The notes: a model not told the origin generated them from the letters alone. A stretch of 40,846 bases of DNA from Chlorobiaceae bacterium (GCA_013335115.1 JAAXWQ010000015.1:1-40846), one strand, 5' to 3'; shown: positions 16,442-25,703, numbered from the stretch's first letter. Made by a program: numbers and translations.

Positions 16442-17260
16442 ATGGACCAGGCGAAGGTAAACGGAATTGAAATCGCGTACGACAGCATGGGGTCAGGTGA
16501 ACCGTTGCTGCTGATCGGAGGCTTCGGGATGACACGGGAATTCTGGGGGACGCTTCCGGACTCCCTTGCCAAACGTTTTCGGGTCATACTTTACGACAAC
16601 AGGGGTTCGGGCGGAAGCACGGTCCCTGACGATCCGTTTACGATAGCCGATATGGCCGAGGACGCCTTCGGACTTTTGGACGCGTTGCAGATTGAAAGCG
16701 CTTACATCTTCGGGGTTTCGATGGGCGGAATGATCGCCCAGATGCTGTGTGCACTCCATCCCGGACGCGTCAGCAAGGCGATTCTGGGCTGTACCAGCCA
16801 CGGTGGCAGCCATGCGGTTCCTTCGCCGCCCATGGCCGTCAGGACGTTCGAAGAGGTGGCCAATCCCGACCTCTCCCCTGAAGCAGCCGCCCGGATGCTG
16901 GTACCGGTCCTGTTTTCCAAAAGCTTTGTCTGCGATGCGACGCAACGCGTGGAGGCATACGTACGACTGAGCGTCGAGCATGCCATGACGCGCCATGGCG
17001 CCAGATGCCAGATGGGCGCCTTGATGGAGTTCGATGCGGAAGGGTTCCTTGATCAGCTCCGCATGCCGGTCCTGGTCGTCACGGGAAGCGAAGACATCCT
17101 GATCCCCCCCGAAAATTCGAGGCTGCTTGCAGGAAAGCTCCCCAACGCCCGGCTCGAAGTGATCAGCGGAGCAGGCCACAATTTCTTTTTCGAACAACCC
17201 GAAACTTCGAGCACCCTGATCGAGGCGTTTTTAGCCACTTCATCGTCAACGGCTTCATGA
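16442..17260 (+). CDS. Alpha/beta-fold hydrolase
   Basis: A 272-residue soluble hydrolase. It has the oxyanion region LLLIGGFGMTREFW, the DNRGSGGS turn, the nucleophile elbow GVSMGG, the acid in VTGSEDILIP and the catalytic His in GAGHNFFFEQP. This matches the 3-oxoadipate enol-lactonase-like/carboxylesterase group, but many substrates fit and none can be named. Its stop overlaps the trpF start (ATGA at 17257-17260), so the genes are co-translated; a functional link to tryptophan synthesis is not implied by the sequence. Confidence 0.9.
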   Translation: MDQAKVNGIEIAYDSMGSGEPLLLIGGFGMTREFWGTLPDSLAKRFRVILYDNRGSGGSTVPDDPFTIADMAEDAFGLLDALQIESAYIFGVSMGGMIAQMLCALHPGRVSKAILGCTSHGGSHAVPSPPMAVRTFEEVANPDLSPEAAARMLVPVLFSKSFVCDATQRVEAYVRLSVEHAMTRHGARCQMGALMEFDAEGFLDQLRMPVLVVTGSEDILIPPENSRLLAGKLPNARLEVISGAGHNFFFEQPETSSTLIEAFLATSSSTAS

Positions 17261-17922
17261 CCAGAATCAAGATCTGCGGCATCACCCGGCTGGAAGACGC
17301 CCTTGCTGCCAGCGTGGCTGGAGCCGATGCCCTGGGCTTCAACTTCAGCCGTTCAAGCCCCCGATTGATTCCTCCGGATGTGGTCCGGGAGATCGTCTCG
17401 AAGCTGCCGCCACTGGTCACCCCCGTAGGTGTCTTTGTCGAACAGGAGCCGGAGGAGATCGACGAGATCTGCCGCTACTGCCGCCTGCAGGTCGCACAGC
17501 TCCATTCGGACGATTACACGCCGGCAGAGGCCCTTGCCGTGACGGCAGCCAGGGTGATACGGGTGTTCAGGCCAGGACCGGGGTTCTCGATCGATGAGGT
17601 AAGGGAATTCTCAAGGCTGGCGGGATGCAATGCGTTCCTCTTCGACGCCTACAGCCCGGCGATGGCAGGCGGAACCGGGCTGATGATCGCATCATCGACT
17701 GCCGTTGGGCTATTCGACGGCACGAGGGATTTCTCCTGGTCCCTGCTTGCCGGAGGCCTCAGGCCGAACAACGTCGCTGAGGCCGTACGGGTCATCCGGC
17801 CCTGGGGCGTCGACACGGCGAGCGGCGTCGAATCGGCCCCGGGCGTGAAAGACCGTGCACTCCTGGAAGCGTTCGTCGAGGCCGTGCGGCAAGCCGACAG
17901 GTCGATCAGGAGTGCGCCCTGA
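17257..17922 (+). CDS. trpF: Phosphoribosylanthranilate isomerase
   Basis: TrpF converts phosphoribosylanthranilate to its ribulose form in tryptophan synthesis. The 221-residue (beta-alpha)8 barrel shows the N-terminal IKICGITR with the catalytic Cys7, ADALGFNFSRSSPR, QLHSDD, FDAYSPAMAGGTG, LAGGLRPNNVAEAV for phosphate binding and GVDTASGVESAPGVKD. Its end runs 17 bases into the convergent hydrolase gene at 17906. It overlaps the upstream hydrolase by four bases. No other trp gene is in the window. Confidence 0.96.
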   Translation: MTRIKICGITRLEDALAASVAGADALGFNFSRSSPRLIPPDVVREIVSKLPPLVTPVGVFVEQEPEEIDEICRYCRLQVAQLHSDDYTPAEALAVTAARVIRVFRPGPGFSIDEVREFSRLAGCNAFLFDAYSPAMAGGTGLMIASSTAVGLFDGTRDFSWSLLAGGLRPNNVAEAVRVIRPWGVDTASGVESAPGVKDRALLEAFVEAVRQADRSIRSAP

Positions 17923-18862
17923 CCTGACGGAGCACGAGCGCTGACGCCGTATCGGGAAGCTCGAGTGTAATCAGGTGGCCGCATTCGGGTACGCAGACAT
18001 AGGTGCCATTGCCAGCCAACTCCTGGAGCTTCTTCGTGTTTTCGCTCGTCATGATCGAATCGCCCTCCCCCGCCACGAACATGATCGGCACCTTGACCGA
18101 TTTCACCATCTCGGGCAGCATGTTCGTCGTTTCGAGCGAAGCGATCTGGCAGGTCGTCTGCTCGATGGCTTCCGAGGCGCAAAGGCCGAGGCTCTCGAAG
18201 CCGATCATGATGTCGTGCTGCATGACGGTGTTCTTGGCCAGCACCAGGCGCGCAAAGATGTAGGCGGGCACCCACCAGGTCAGCTTGCGCATCATGTTGT
18301 TGAAGACGAAGGTAAGGGTCGTCGTCGCGACCTTCGAGATCATCTCGCTATTGGGCAGGAAGCCGAAGTTGAAGAATACCATCGACTTGACCGAGTTCTC
18401 GTAGCGGCGCACATAGTCCAGCGCTACGAAAGGGCCGAACGAAAATGCCGCCACGTGGAAGTTGCGGAGGTCGAGTTTCCTGACCAGTTCGTCGAGGTCG
18501 CGGGCAAAGTGGTCGATATGGTAATGGTTCGCCGGATCGTTCTCCGACCAGCCGTGTCCCTTCATGTCGTACGCCACGGTCCTGATCCCCGCCTTGTTCA
18601 GCGCCTTGATCACATGGTGCCACCACATCCACCAGCAGTCCCATCCGTGTATCAGGAGTACGGTCTCTTTGGCATCCCTCGGTCCTGAATCGTGGTAATG
18701 GTGGAGGAGGCCCCCCACATCGATGAAGTGGCTATCCTCCATGAGCGAGAGCTCATAGGTGGCCCTGCGCTGCTCGGCAGAGTTTTGCGATTGTTGGCGG
18801 GCAAGGAGTTTCTCGCGGTAATCCTGGAATTTCCTGGAGGAGGGGGTAGGCGTGTTTCCCAT
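17906..18862 (-). CDS. Alpha/beta-fold hydrolase with AFSFG elbow
   Basis: A hydrolase of 318 residues from the start at 18862; upstream in-frame ATGs at 18898 and 18988 would lengthen it, and none has a clear ribosome site. The fold is shown by VLLIHGWDCWWMWW (oxyanion), AYDMKGHGWSEN, the nucleophile elbow AFSFGP where Ala replaces the first Gly of GxSxG, FVAGEGDSIM for the acid and PECGHLITLE for the His. The Trp-rich loop after HGWD is unusual and may form a hydrophobic lid. It is downstream of rubrerythrin on the same strand but separated by a terminator, and convergent with trpF. Confidence 0.85.
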   Translation of the reverse strand: MGNTPTPSSRKFQDYREKLLARQQSQNSAEQRRATYELSLMEDSHFIDVGGLLHHYHDSGPRDAKETVLLIHGWDCWWMWWHHVIKALNKAGIRTVAYDMKGHGWSENDPANHYHIDHFARDLDELVRKLDLRNFHVAAFSFGPFVALDYVRRYENSVKSMVFFNFGFLPNSEMISKVATTTLTFVFNNMMRKLTWWVPAYIFARLVLAKNTVMQHDIMIGFESLGLCASEAIEQTTCQIASLETTNMLPEMVKSVKVPIMFVAGEGDSIMTSENTKKLQELAGNGTYVCVPECGHLITLELPDTASALVLRQVRAHS

Positions 18863-18953
18863 GGCTAGCAGAGATGAGGGTTCATAAAAGCCGGACATGA
18901 CAAAATTTACATAAATTATCCGTCCTTTCGCCATTTTCCCCGCAAGAGGCGAA

Positions 18954-18983
18954 AGGGGACGTCTCCTGACAAGGACGTCCCCT
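18954..18983 (-). terminator. Terminator-like hairpin after rubrerythrin
   Basis: AGGGGACGTC (18954-18963) pairs perfectly with GACGTCCCCT (18974-18983). On the minus strand it follows the rubrerythrin stop by eight bases; only three T residues follow, so termination may be weak. The same GGGGACGTC word recurs at 25751-25766. Confidence 0.7.
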
Positions 18984-18991
18984 AACAAAAA

Positions 18992-19489
18992 TCAGAGCTG
19001 GATGTAGACCGAGGATTTCGCTCCGCAGATCGGGCACTTCTCGGGAGGGGTTCCGAGTTCGACGTGGCCGCAGATCGGGCAGAGCCAGACTTCCGAAGCG
19101 GAGATATCCTGGCCGTTGCGCACCGCTTCGAGGGCTTTCTGGTAAAGCACGGCGTGCACTTTCTCGGCCTCGACGGCGAAGGCGAACATGCGCTTTGCCG
19201 GGTGGCCCTCGGCCTGGGCCTGCTCGAGCATGGGCGGATACATCTCGGTATGCTCGTAGGTCTCGCCGCCGATGGCGCCCTCGAGGTTTTCGGCGGTCGA
19301 GCCTATGCCGTCGAGCGCCTTGAGGTGCCCTTCGGCGTGGATCAGCTCAGCCATGGCCGTGGTGCGGAACAGCTTCGCCACGTTGGCAAAGCCCTCCTTG
19401 TCGGCCGCTTTGGCGAAGGCGAGGTATTTCTGGTTGGCCTGGCTCTCGCCGGCGAATGCAACCTTCAGGTTTTCGTTGGTGGTCGGCAT
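18992..19489 (-). CDS. Rubrerythrin
   Basis: Rubrerythrin is a cytoplasmic diiron peroxidase that protects anaerobes from hydrogen peroxide. The 165-residue product has the four-helix diiron domain (FAGESQANQKYLAFA with Glu, AELIHAEGHLKAL with ExxH, ETYEHTEMYP, and FAVEAEKVHAVLY with ExxxxH) and a C-terminal rubredoxin-like domain with two CPICG motifs (WLCPICGHV and KCPICGAK) for one Fe(Cys)4 site. Length is a little shorter than the 190-residue type but all metal ligands are present. It is a stand-alone gene with a terminator behind it. Confidence 0.96.
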   Translation of the reverse strand: MPTTNENLKVAFAGESQANQKYLAFAKAADKEGFANVAKLFRTTAMAELIHAEGHLKALDGIGSTAENLEGAIGGETYEHTEMYPPMLEQAQAEGHPAKRMFAFAVEAEKVHAVLYQKALEAVRNGQDISASEVWLCPICGHVELGTPPEKCPICGAKSSVYIQL

Positions 19490-19729
19490 ATCAGGATTCC
19501 TTCTTTTTATTATTTGATTAAACTTGCCGGAACAAGCATTGGGTCATTGTAGCAAGGGCGCTGGAAACGTGCAACCCTCAAGGCATATTTTCATAAAAAA
19601 AAAGCGGTTGCCGGCATCAAGCCATTGAAAATCAGTGGAAAAAGATACATTGTCTGTCAGTTGACACCCGTCAGGTGGGCTTCCCTCCTGACGATGGTGC
19701 CGTTCCTTTCTATCCATGTTCTTGTCACG

Positions 19730-21451
19730 ATGTTCATACCCAAACTCTTTACGATCCTCCCTGAACTGGACCGGGACCAGCTCGGCCGCGATATCGTCTC
19801 CGGCATCCTGGTCGGCATCGTTGCCCTGCCGCTTGCCATCGCCTTCGCCATCGCTTCCGGGGTCTCTCCCGAGAAGGGGCTCATCAGCGCGGTTGTCGGA
19901 GGATTCATCATCTCGCTGCTCGGCGGCAGCCGGGTGCAGATCGGCGGACCAACCGGCGCCTTCATCGTCATCCTCTACGGCATCGTCGAGCACTATGGCG
20001 TCAACGGACTGATGATTGCGACGCTGATGGCCGGGGTTATCCTGGTCATCATGGGCGTGGCCCAGTTCGGCTCGCTCATCAAGTTCATCCCTTATCCGGT
20101 CATCGTCGGCTTTACGAGCGGCATTGCCGTCATCATCTTCTCAAGCCAGGTGAAGGATATCCTCGGCCTGACCATCGCCAGGGTGCCGGCGGATTTCATC
20201 GACAAATGGGCCGCTTACGCCCATGCACTGCCCTCCTTCAGCCAGCCATCATTCCTGATCGGCATGGCGGCGTTGCTGATTATCGTCTTCTGGCCGAAGG
20301 TCTCGAAAAAAATCCCGGGGCCCCTGGTCGCCATCATCGCCACGACTGTAGCCGTCCAGCTCCTGCACCTGCAGGTGGACACCATCGCGACCCGCTTCGG
20401 CGAAATCCCGTCGACGCTCCCGCCACCGGCCATGCCTTCGCTGGACTTTGCGACCGTCAAAAACCTGATCATGCCGGCGACCACCATCGCCATGCTCGGG
20501 GCCATCGAGGCCCTGCTTTCGGCCGTGGTGTCAGACGGCATGATCGGCAGCCGCCACAAATCGAACATGGAGCTGATCGCCCAGGGTGTCGCCAATATCG
20601 TCTCGCCGCTGTTCGGCGGCATCCCGGTCACTGGCGCGATCGCACGCACGGCGACGAACGTCAAGAACGGCGGCCGGACGCCGATTGCGGGTATCGTGCA
20701 TGCGATTACCCTGCTCTGCATCATGCTGATCTTCGGCCCTTGGGCCAAGCTCATTCCCATGCCCACCCTGGCCGCCATCCTGATCGTCGTCTCCTGGAAC
20801 ATGAGCGAACACCACGTCTTCCGCCAGTTGCTGAAGAGCCCCCGCAGTGACGTCATCGTGTTGGTCACGACCTTCGGGCTGACCGTGCTCATCGACCTCA
20901 CCGTCGCCATCGAGGTCGGCATGCTGCTCGCCGTTATCCTCTTCATGCAGCGCATGGCCGGCATGACCAACGTCGGCGTCGTCACCGGCGAACTGAAGGA
21001 TGAGGAGGATAAGGACGACCCCAACGCCATCGTCACCAGACGCATCCCCGATGGGGTCGAGGTGTTCGAAATCAGCGGCCCGTTCTTTTTCGGGGCGGCC
21101 TCGAAATTCAAGGACGCCATGCATATCGTCGGGAAATCCGCGTCCATCCGCATCATCCGGATGCGCAAGGTGCTCTCTATTGATGCAACCGGCTTGAACA
21201 TGATCAGGGAGATGCTGGCAGACTGCAAGAAAACCCACACGACGCTCATCCTGTCGGGCGTGCACGTCCAGCCGCTGTTCGCCTTGCAGCAGTACGGCCT
21301 TGAAGAGGAGATCGGTGAAGAGAACATCTTCGGCAACATCGACGATGCCCTCGACCGATCGAGGCAGCTGCTCGGGCTCCAGAAACAGGGCCGTCCCGCC
21401 AACTTTGTGCCGAGCGTCAGCCGGGAAAAAGAGCCGCACAATCCATCTTGA
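19730..21451 (+). CDS. SulP-family anion transporter with STAS domain
   Basis: The 573-residue product (from the start at 19730) has 10-14 predicted membrane helices, with the family motifs [20 protein letters not shown] near the start, [37 protein letters not shown] and [21 protein letters not shown] cytosolic STAS domain follows (about 460-560, [17 protein letters not shown], then the [11 protein letters not shown] segment). SulP proteins carry sulfate, bicarbonate or other anions; either fits a green sulfur bacterium and the sequence cannot decide. Upstream in-frame ATGs (19625, 19694) exist; 19730 gives the usual N-terminus. Confidence 0.92.
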   Translation: MFIPKLFTILPELDRDQLGRDIVSGILVGIVALPLAIAFAIASGVSPEKGLISAVVGGFIISLLGGSRVQIGGPTGAFIVILYGIVEHYGVNGLMIATLMAGVILVIMGVAQFGSLIKFIPYPVIVGFTSGIAVIIFSSQVKDILGLTIARVPADFIDKWAAYAHALPSFSQPSFLIGMAALLIIVFWPKVSKKIPGPLVAIIATTVAVQLLHLQVDTIATRFGEIPSTLPPPAMPSLDFATVKNLIMPATTIAMLGAIEALLSAVVSDGMIGSRHKSNMELIAQGVANIVSPLFGGIPVTGAIARTATNVKNGGRTPIAGIVHAITLLCIMLIFGPWAKLIPMPTLAAILIVVSWNMSEHHVFRQLLKSPRSDVIVLVTTFGLTVLIDLTVAIEVGMLLAVILFMQRMAGMTNVGVVTGELKDEEDKDDPNAIVTRRIPDGVEVFEISGPFFFGAASKFKDAMHIVGKSASIRIIRMRKVLSIDATGLNMIREMLADCKKTHTTLILSGVHVQPLFALQQYGLEEEIGEENIFGNIDDALDRSRQLLGLQKQGRPANFVPSVSREKEPHNPS

Positions 21452-21480
21452 AGGGCCTTTTGACGGCTGGATCGTGCGGC
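21433..21480 (+). terminator. Hairpin at the end of the SulP gene
   Basis: GCCGCAC plus ATCCA (21433-21439, 21441-21445) pair with TGGAT plus GTGCGGC (21468-21472, 21474-21480). The stem begins inside the last codons of the transporter gene and lies before a convergent gene. There is no T run, so it may act mainly as a 3'-end protector. Confidence 0.5.
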
Positions 21481-21514
21481 TTCAGGCAATGGTGCCCTCA
21501 AAGGGTCCGCCGGC

Positions 21515-21769
21515 TCACTCCTTATTACTATAGGTGCGGATGCTGACTATGGCGTCGATATCGTAATAGGTATTGATGGCGGTTCCGTCGCCATCTTCGG
21601 TGACCCGAAGGAAAAGGTCGCTGACGAAAAGCACGGCATCTTCATACACCTTTCCCTCGTTGATCTGCAACCGCACCCCCTTCCTGATTTTCCTCGACAT
21701 GGTGCCGTGGAGCGGAACCGATGCGTACTCCAACACCTTCTCCCATGTCTGCAGAGCTCCTGTGACCAT
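21515..21769 (-). CDS. Small protein of unknown function
   Basis: An 84-residue soluble protein without a recognised domain. It is rich in beta-prone segments (GKVYEDAVLFVSDLFLRVTE, then NTYYDIDAIVSIRTYS), with a basic patch MSRKIRKGVR in the middle. GGAGG lies five bases upstream of the ATG at 21769, which supports translation. It is convergent with the SulP gene and faces an AT-rich intergenic region shared with the next gene. Confidence 0.7.
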   Translation of the reverse strand: MVTGALQTWEKVLEYASVPLHGTMSRKIRKGVRLQINEGKVYEDAVLFVSDLFLRVTEDGDGTAINTYYDIDAIVSIRTYSNKE

Positions 21770-21939
21770 ATAACCTCCGATAAAACATTAACAAAACCAT
21801 CTCCTTATTTTCTTTTCCAATATAAGACCTTTGGCTTATTTTTTTAACTTTATTCATATTCTGACAAATTCACATTCAAGATAAATAACTGGACGTCACC
21901 GCTGACGATCCATCCACTCCATACATTGAGGACTCCACC

Positions 21940-22245
21940 ATGCAGACACAACTTCGCCCGCTCGGCATCGTCAAGGAGGTGGTCGAGGAGATCGGCCTCC
22001 AGGTTACTTACGCCTATGACGACCTGGTTTTCGTCGAGCACAACGACTTCCTGCTCCAGTTCGGGAACGACCCCTCCCTGCTGCACCTCCATTTCAATAC
22101 CGAGTGCCCCGAGGACGAAGCAGTGGCCCTCACGGCAAAGCTGATCCCTGCCGCAGCATGCAAAGGCCTTTCGATGCAACGCAAGGGCACCTACACCATG
22201 GACGAGGATGAAAACGACAACCTCAGGATATCGTTCAATCCCTGA
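21940..22245 (+). CDS. Small acidic protein of unknown function
   Basis: A 101-residue acidic protein with no family I can name. Short alternating helix/strand segments are visible (LGIVKEVVEEIGLQVTYAYD, then LVFVEHNDFLLQFG). A GAGGA ribosome-site-like sequence lies about eight bases before the ATG. The layout resembles a type III secretion chaperone-like or YbjN-like fold, but this is only a shape impression. Confidence 0.7.
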   Translation: MQTQLRPLGIVKEVVEEIGLQVTYAYDDLVFVEHNDFLLQFGNDPSLLHLHFNTECPEDEAVALTAKLIPAAACKGLSMQRKGTYTMDEDENDNLRISFNP

Positions 22246-22407
22246 CGTACTCCTGATGGAAGCTTCCCTATCCGGCAGCTCAAACACCGCAAACGCTTGA
22301 GCATGAACCCCGAAATTGGTACATTGTCGCAGGGCACATGGAGATACCGAAAGTCCGGGCATCCCCGCCCATCATGAAACGATAACCCTGTCACGACAAC
22401 CACGATC

Positions 22408-22890
22408 ATGAAAACAGCAATGAAAGCCCTGAAAAGCCTGGCGGCAGCAGCTGCCATCTGCGCCACATTCACCTGCAATGCCGATGCGGCCACCAAGGAC
22501 GGGTTCGGCGTCGGCGTCATCGTCGGCGAACCGACCGGCATCAGCTTCAAGAAATGGACCGACGACACCCACGCCGTCGATGCGGCACTCGCCTTCTCGC
22601 TCACGGACGGCAACCCGTTCCAGTTCCATGCCGACTACCTTATCCATGACACCTCAGGATCAATCCCGGAACTGAAAGGCTCCCTGCCGTGGTACTACGG
22701 CATCGGCGGACGGGTCAAGGCCGATAATGGCGAAACCAGGGTTGGCGTCAGGATTCCTGTCGGCATCAGCTACATGTTCGCCGATGCGCCTCTCGACTTC
22801 TTCGCCGAGGTCGCCCCGGTGGTCGACATCGCACCCTATGTGTCACTGAGGCTGAACGGCGCGCTCGGACTCCGCTACTATTTCCAGTAA
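22408..22890 (+). CDS. Probable small outer-membrane beta-barrel protein
   Basis: The 160-residue product begins with a clear signal peptide (KALKSLAAAAAICATF, cleavage near NADA-ATKD at residue 28). The mature part alternates hydrophobic and polar residues (GVGVIVGEPTGISFKKW, AVDAALAFSLTDG, RVGVRIPVGISYMF) and ends with an aromatic residue in GLRYYFQ, as outer-membrane barrels do. The size fits an eight-strand barrel. A second in-frame ATG at 22423 is possible. No specific function can be assigned. Confidence 0.8.
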   Translation: MKTAMKALKSLAAAAAICATFTCNADAATKDGFGVGVIVGEPTGISFKKWTDDTHAVDAALAFSLTDGNPFQFHADYLIHDTSGSIPELKGSLPWYYGIGGRVKADNGETRVGVRIPVGISYMFADAPLDFFAEVAPVVDIAPYVSLRLNGALGLRYYFQ

Positions 22891-22916
22891 TTCCGCCAAA
22901 ACGGAACGCCGAGGCC

Positions 22917-23360
22917 ATGAAGTATTCTGAAGCGACGCAGGGCCGGATCTTCATCATCAGGCTGGAAGATGGGGAAATCTTCCACGAGGTGATCGAGGGG
23001 TTTGCGAGGGAAATGGGCATCGAGCGTGCGTTCCTGAACGTGGTCGGCGGCGCCGACAAGGCAAGCCGCCTGGTGGTGGGCCCGGAAGAGAGCCGGGCCT
23101 TCCCCGTCAATCCGATGGTGCACGAACTCTACGACGCCCACGAGATCGTCGGCACCGGCACCCTCTTCCCTGACGACGGGGGCAATCCGGTCGTACACCT
23201 GCACATGGCCTGCGGACGTGAAGAGAACACCGTCACCGGCTGCGTACGCAGCGGCGTGAAGGTGTGGCACGTGATGGAGGTGATCCTGGTCGAACTGCTG
23301 AACGCCACCGCCCGCCGCCTGCCAGACAAGGCCACAGGCTTCAATCTGTTGATTCCGTAA
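22917..23360 (+). CDS. PPC-domain (DUF296) protein
   Basis: A 147-residue protein that consists of one PPC/DUF296 domain. Typical elements are FIIRLEDGEIFHEVIEGFA, ERAFLNVVGGADKASRLVVG, the metal-binding-like PVVHLHMACGRE with the conserved His-x-His, and VWHVMEVILVEL. In plants the domain is linked to AT-hook DNA-binding proteins; bacterial single-domain members form trimers of unknown function. It follows the barrel gene by 26 bases and may be co-transcribed. Confidence 0.88.
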   Translation: MKYSEATQGRIFIIRLEDGEIFHEVIEGFAREMGIERAFLNVVGGADKASRLVVGPEESRAFPVNPMVHELYDAHEIVGTGTLFPDDGGNPVVHLHMACGREENTVTGCVRSGVKVWHVMEVILVELLNATARRLPDKATGFNLLIP

Positions 23361-23383
23361 TAAAGAAAAGGGGACGCCTCCTT

Positions 23384-24112
23384 CTATTCGGCGGCAAGCC
23401 AACCGGGGACGAAACGCCAGGCGTGCGTCATCTCGCGGTCGTTGGCGGCGTAGTCCGGGTCGAAACGGGCCACTTCGCCCCAGTATCGGCTGGAGTGGTT
23501 CATGTGGAGGGTATGGCAGAGTTCGTGCACCATGATGTAGCGCACCAGGAGCGGCGGAAGGAACAACAGCTTGAGGTTCAGGCTGATCCGCCCTTTCGAC
23601 GAGCAACTCCCCCACCGTGACCGCTGCTTCCTGACCGACACGGACGAATAGGTGAAACCGTGGATCGTGGCGAGCCGTTCGAGCTGCGGCACGAGCTTCC
23701 GGCCTGCCCGCCGCTTCAGCCATGACTCGAGGACCCGCCGGCATAAAGCTTCGTCGTGCACCAGGCCGGCAAGCAGCAGCTCCCCTTCCGAAACTTCCCG
23801 CAGCAGCACTCCCGTCCGGTCTTCCGCGCGATAGGAGACGCTCCACGCCTCGCCGATCCCGTTGAGTTCGATCCTCGATGGCAGCGCCTTGCCGGTATCG
23901 GAAACCCCCTCCAGGCGGCGCTGTTCGAACGTCCCCTGCACCTTCGTGATCCACTCCCTCCGGCTCTCGACCAGTTCGGGCACCCTCTTTTTATCGAATC
24001 TTTGGGGAATGACGACGATCAGCCCTTCGTGCGGGGAGAGTTTGAGGCGTGCGTGCTTGGCCCGGTGGCTGACCCTGATCGTGTAGGGGATCTGCTGCGA
24101 GGGATCGGGCAT
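23384..24112 (-). CDS. YgjP-like zinc metallopeptidase (DUF45)
   Basis: The 242-residue product has the DUF45/YgjP pattern: an N-terminal beta part (YTIRVSHRAKHARLKLSPHE), then RKQRSRWGSCSSKGRISLNL and the zinc motif VRYIMVHELCHTLHMNHSSR (HExxH with the third ligand His downstream), followed by FWxxV-like YWGEVARFDPDY. It is probably a soluble or membrane-peripheral metalloprotease; the substrate is not known. I start at 24112 (MPDPSQQIPYT); the longer frame to 24181 adds a segment without family resemblance. Confidence 0.88.
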   Translation of the reverse strand: MPDPSQQIPYTIRVSHRAKHARLKLSPHEGLIVVIPQRFDKKRVPELVESRREWITKVQGTFEQRRLEGVSDTGKALPSRIELNGIGEAWSVSYRAEDRTGVLLREVSEGELLLAGLVHDEALCRRVLESWLKRRAGRKLVPQLERLATIHGFTYSSVSVRKQRSRWGSCSSKGRISLNLKLLFLPPLLVRYIMVHELCHTLHMNHSSRYWGEVARFDPDYAANDREMTHAWRFVPGWLAAE

Positions 24113-24253
24113 GGATATGGGGCGGCTGGTTGATACGGGAGCGGGACTACGGAATAATAGGATACGAAGCGGGATAAACAAAACGGATCGCCCGCCCCCG
24201 CCTCCCCGTTCGCCGGGGGGGGCGTCACGGGGAGGAATGTCCGGAAGAGGAGC

Positions 24254-25390
24254 TCAGGCCAGCGCCTGGGCGAGGTCGACGATAAGGTCGGCGGGATCCT
24301 CGATGCCGACCGAGAGGCGGATGATGCCGTCGGTGATGCCAACCTCGGCACGGTGTTCGGCACCCATCGATGCGTGGCTCATGGTGGCGGGATGCTCGAT
24401 CAGCGACTCGACGCCACCGAGGCTTTCGGCAAGGGCGAACAGCTTCGTCCCCTTCAGGACCCGGTTCACCTCTCCGATTCCTCCGTCGAGCTCGAAGGAA
24501 ACCATGCCACCGAATCCGCGCTGCTGCTTTTTGGCGAGTTCGTGCTGCGGATGGGTCTCGAGGCCCGGATAGAAGACGCGGGCGACCTTCGGGTGGCTGT
24601 CGAGGAAACGGGCGACCTCCATGGCGTTGCGCTCGTGCTCCTTCATGCGGGGCACCAGGGTCTTGATGCCGCGCAGCACCAGCCAGCAGTCGAACGGCTG
24701 GGCGCAGGTGCCGAGGGTGTTGACCAGGTATTTCAGCTTCTCGTCGATCTGCGGGCTGTTGGAAAGCACCGCGCCGCCGACCACGTCGGAATGGCCGTTC
24801 AGGTATTTGGTGGTCGAATGGACTACGATGTCGGCTCCGAGCCTGAAGGGCTGCTGGTTGTAGGGCGACAGGAAGGTGTTGTCCACGATCGAAAGCAGGC
24901 CGTGCTTCTTTGCCAGTGACGTTACCGCCTCGATGTCGATCAGGTTCAGGAGCGGGTTCGACGGGGTCTCGATCCAGACAGCCCGGGTCTTTTCATTGAT
25001 GTATGCCTCGATGCCGGCCGGCTCCCTGAGGCTGATGAAATGGACGCGAATCTCGAAATGCTCCTGGATGGTCTTCAGCAACCTGGCCGTGCCGCCGTAG
25101 CAGTCGTCCGTGCAGATGATCTCGTCCCCGGCGTTGAAGAGGTGGAGCACGATGGCGATGGCCGCCATGCCGGTGGTGACGGCCACGGCGCACGAGCACC
25201 CTTCGAGCGTAGCGATGCTGTCTTCGAGGGCCTTCCTGGTCGGGTTGCCGCTCCGGGTGTAGTCGAAGCCCTTGTGCTTGCCGATATCCTCGAACACAAA
25301 GGTCGAGCTCTGGTAGATCGGCGTCATGATGGCGCCATAGGCCTTGTCCGGGGCCACGCCGGCGTGGATGGTATCGGTCTGGAAACTCAT
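24254..25390 (-). CDS. metB: Cystathionine gamma-synthase
   Basis: This PLP enzyme of the Cys/Met-metabolism family joins cysteine with an activated homoserine to give cystathionine. The 378-residue product has the family core: IYQSSTFVFEDIGKHKGFDY, YTRSGNPTRKALEDSIATLE, VDNTFLSPYNQQPFRLGADI, the PLP Lys195 in HSTTKYLNGHSDVVGG, and the C-terminal SLGGVESLIEHPATMSHASM and IIRLSVGIED. Methionine gamma-lyase or cystathionine gamma-lyase functions are close alternatives, since these cannot be separated by sequence alone. GGAGG precedes the chosen ATG at 25390 by seven bases; the frame extends upstream to 25510 through the leader hairpins and is not coding there. Confidence 0.93.
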   Translation of the reverse strand: MSFQTDTIHAGVAPDKAYGAIMTPIYQSSTFVFEDIGKHKGFDYTRSGNPTRKALEDSIATLEGCSCAVAVTTGMAAIAIVLHLFNAGDEIICTDDCYGGTARLLKTIQEHFEIRVHFISLREPAGIEAYINEKTRAVWIETPSNPLLNLIDIEAVTSLAKKHGLLSIVDNTFLSPYNQQPFRLGADIVVHSTTKYLNGHSDVVGGAVLSNSPQIDEKLKYLVNTLGTCAQPFDCWLVLRGIKTLVPRMKEHERNAMEVARFLDSHPKVARVFYPGLETHPQHELAKKQQRGFGGMVSFELDGGIGEVNRVLKGTKLFALAESLGGVESLIEHPATMSHASMGAEHRAEVGITDGIIRLSVGIEDPADLIVDLAQALA

Positions 25391-25446
25391 GGTAATTCCT
25401 CCGTTCATGGTTATTGAATAATCGGGCGCAAACGGAAGGGGAAATG

Positions 25447-25527
25447 AAAAAACCCCTTCCCTGATGAGTGAGGAAGAGGTATTCGGAACTTCTGCCTGGC
25501 GCAGCCCCATGAGAAGGGCATATCCCG
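25447..25527 (-). promoter_or_regulatory. Structured leader with intrinsic terminator upstream of metB
   Basis: On the minus strand, 57 bases before the metB start, CCTCTTCC (25479-25472) pairs with GGAAGGGG (25460-25453; one G-T pair) and is followed by six T residues. Upstream of it, bases 25527-25523 (CGGGA) pair with 25488-25484 (TTCCG) to close a small three-way junction with two hairpins, GCCC/GGGC (25519-25516 with 25508-25504) and CTGC/GCAG (25504-25501 with 25495-25492). A terminator inside a gene's own leader suggests attenuation or a small RNA. It does not match the SAM-I core. Confidence 0.55.
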
Positions 25528-25703
25528 GTTTTAGTCAAACTCTGTATCACTCATCTTTCCCCGTTTCGGCAACGAATCGATCATGGATCCGTGGCCAGAG
25601 GTAGAATGCGGCACCGTGTCCCTTGCGGGATCGGTTGTCAAGGCGTCTTCGGGTCTATTCCCTCAGCCTTTCTTGATGACGGTCAATGGAGACAAAGAAC
25701 GTG

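Noticed and set aside
25447-25570. SAM-I (S-box) riboswitch before metB
   Set aside because: Some short words look alike (GGGA...GCCC, GTTCC), but the conserved core and four-way junction are not present.
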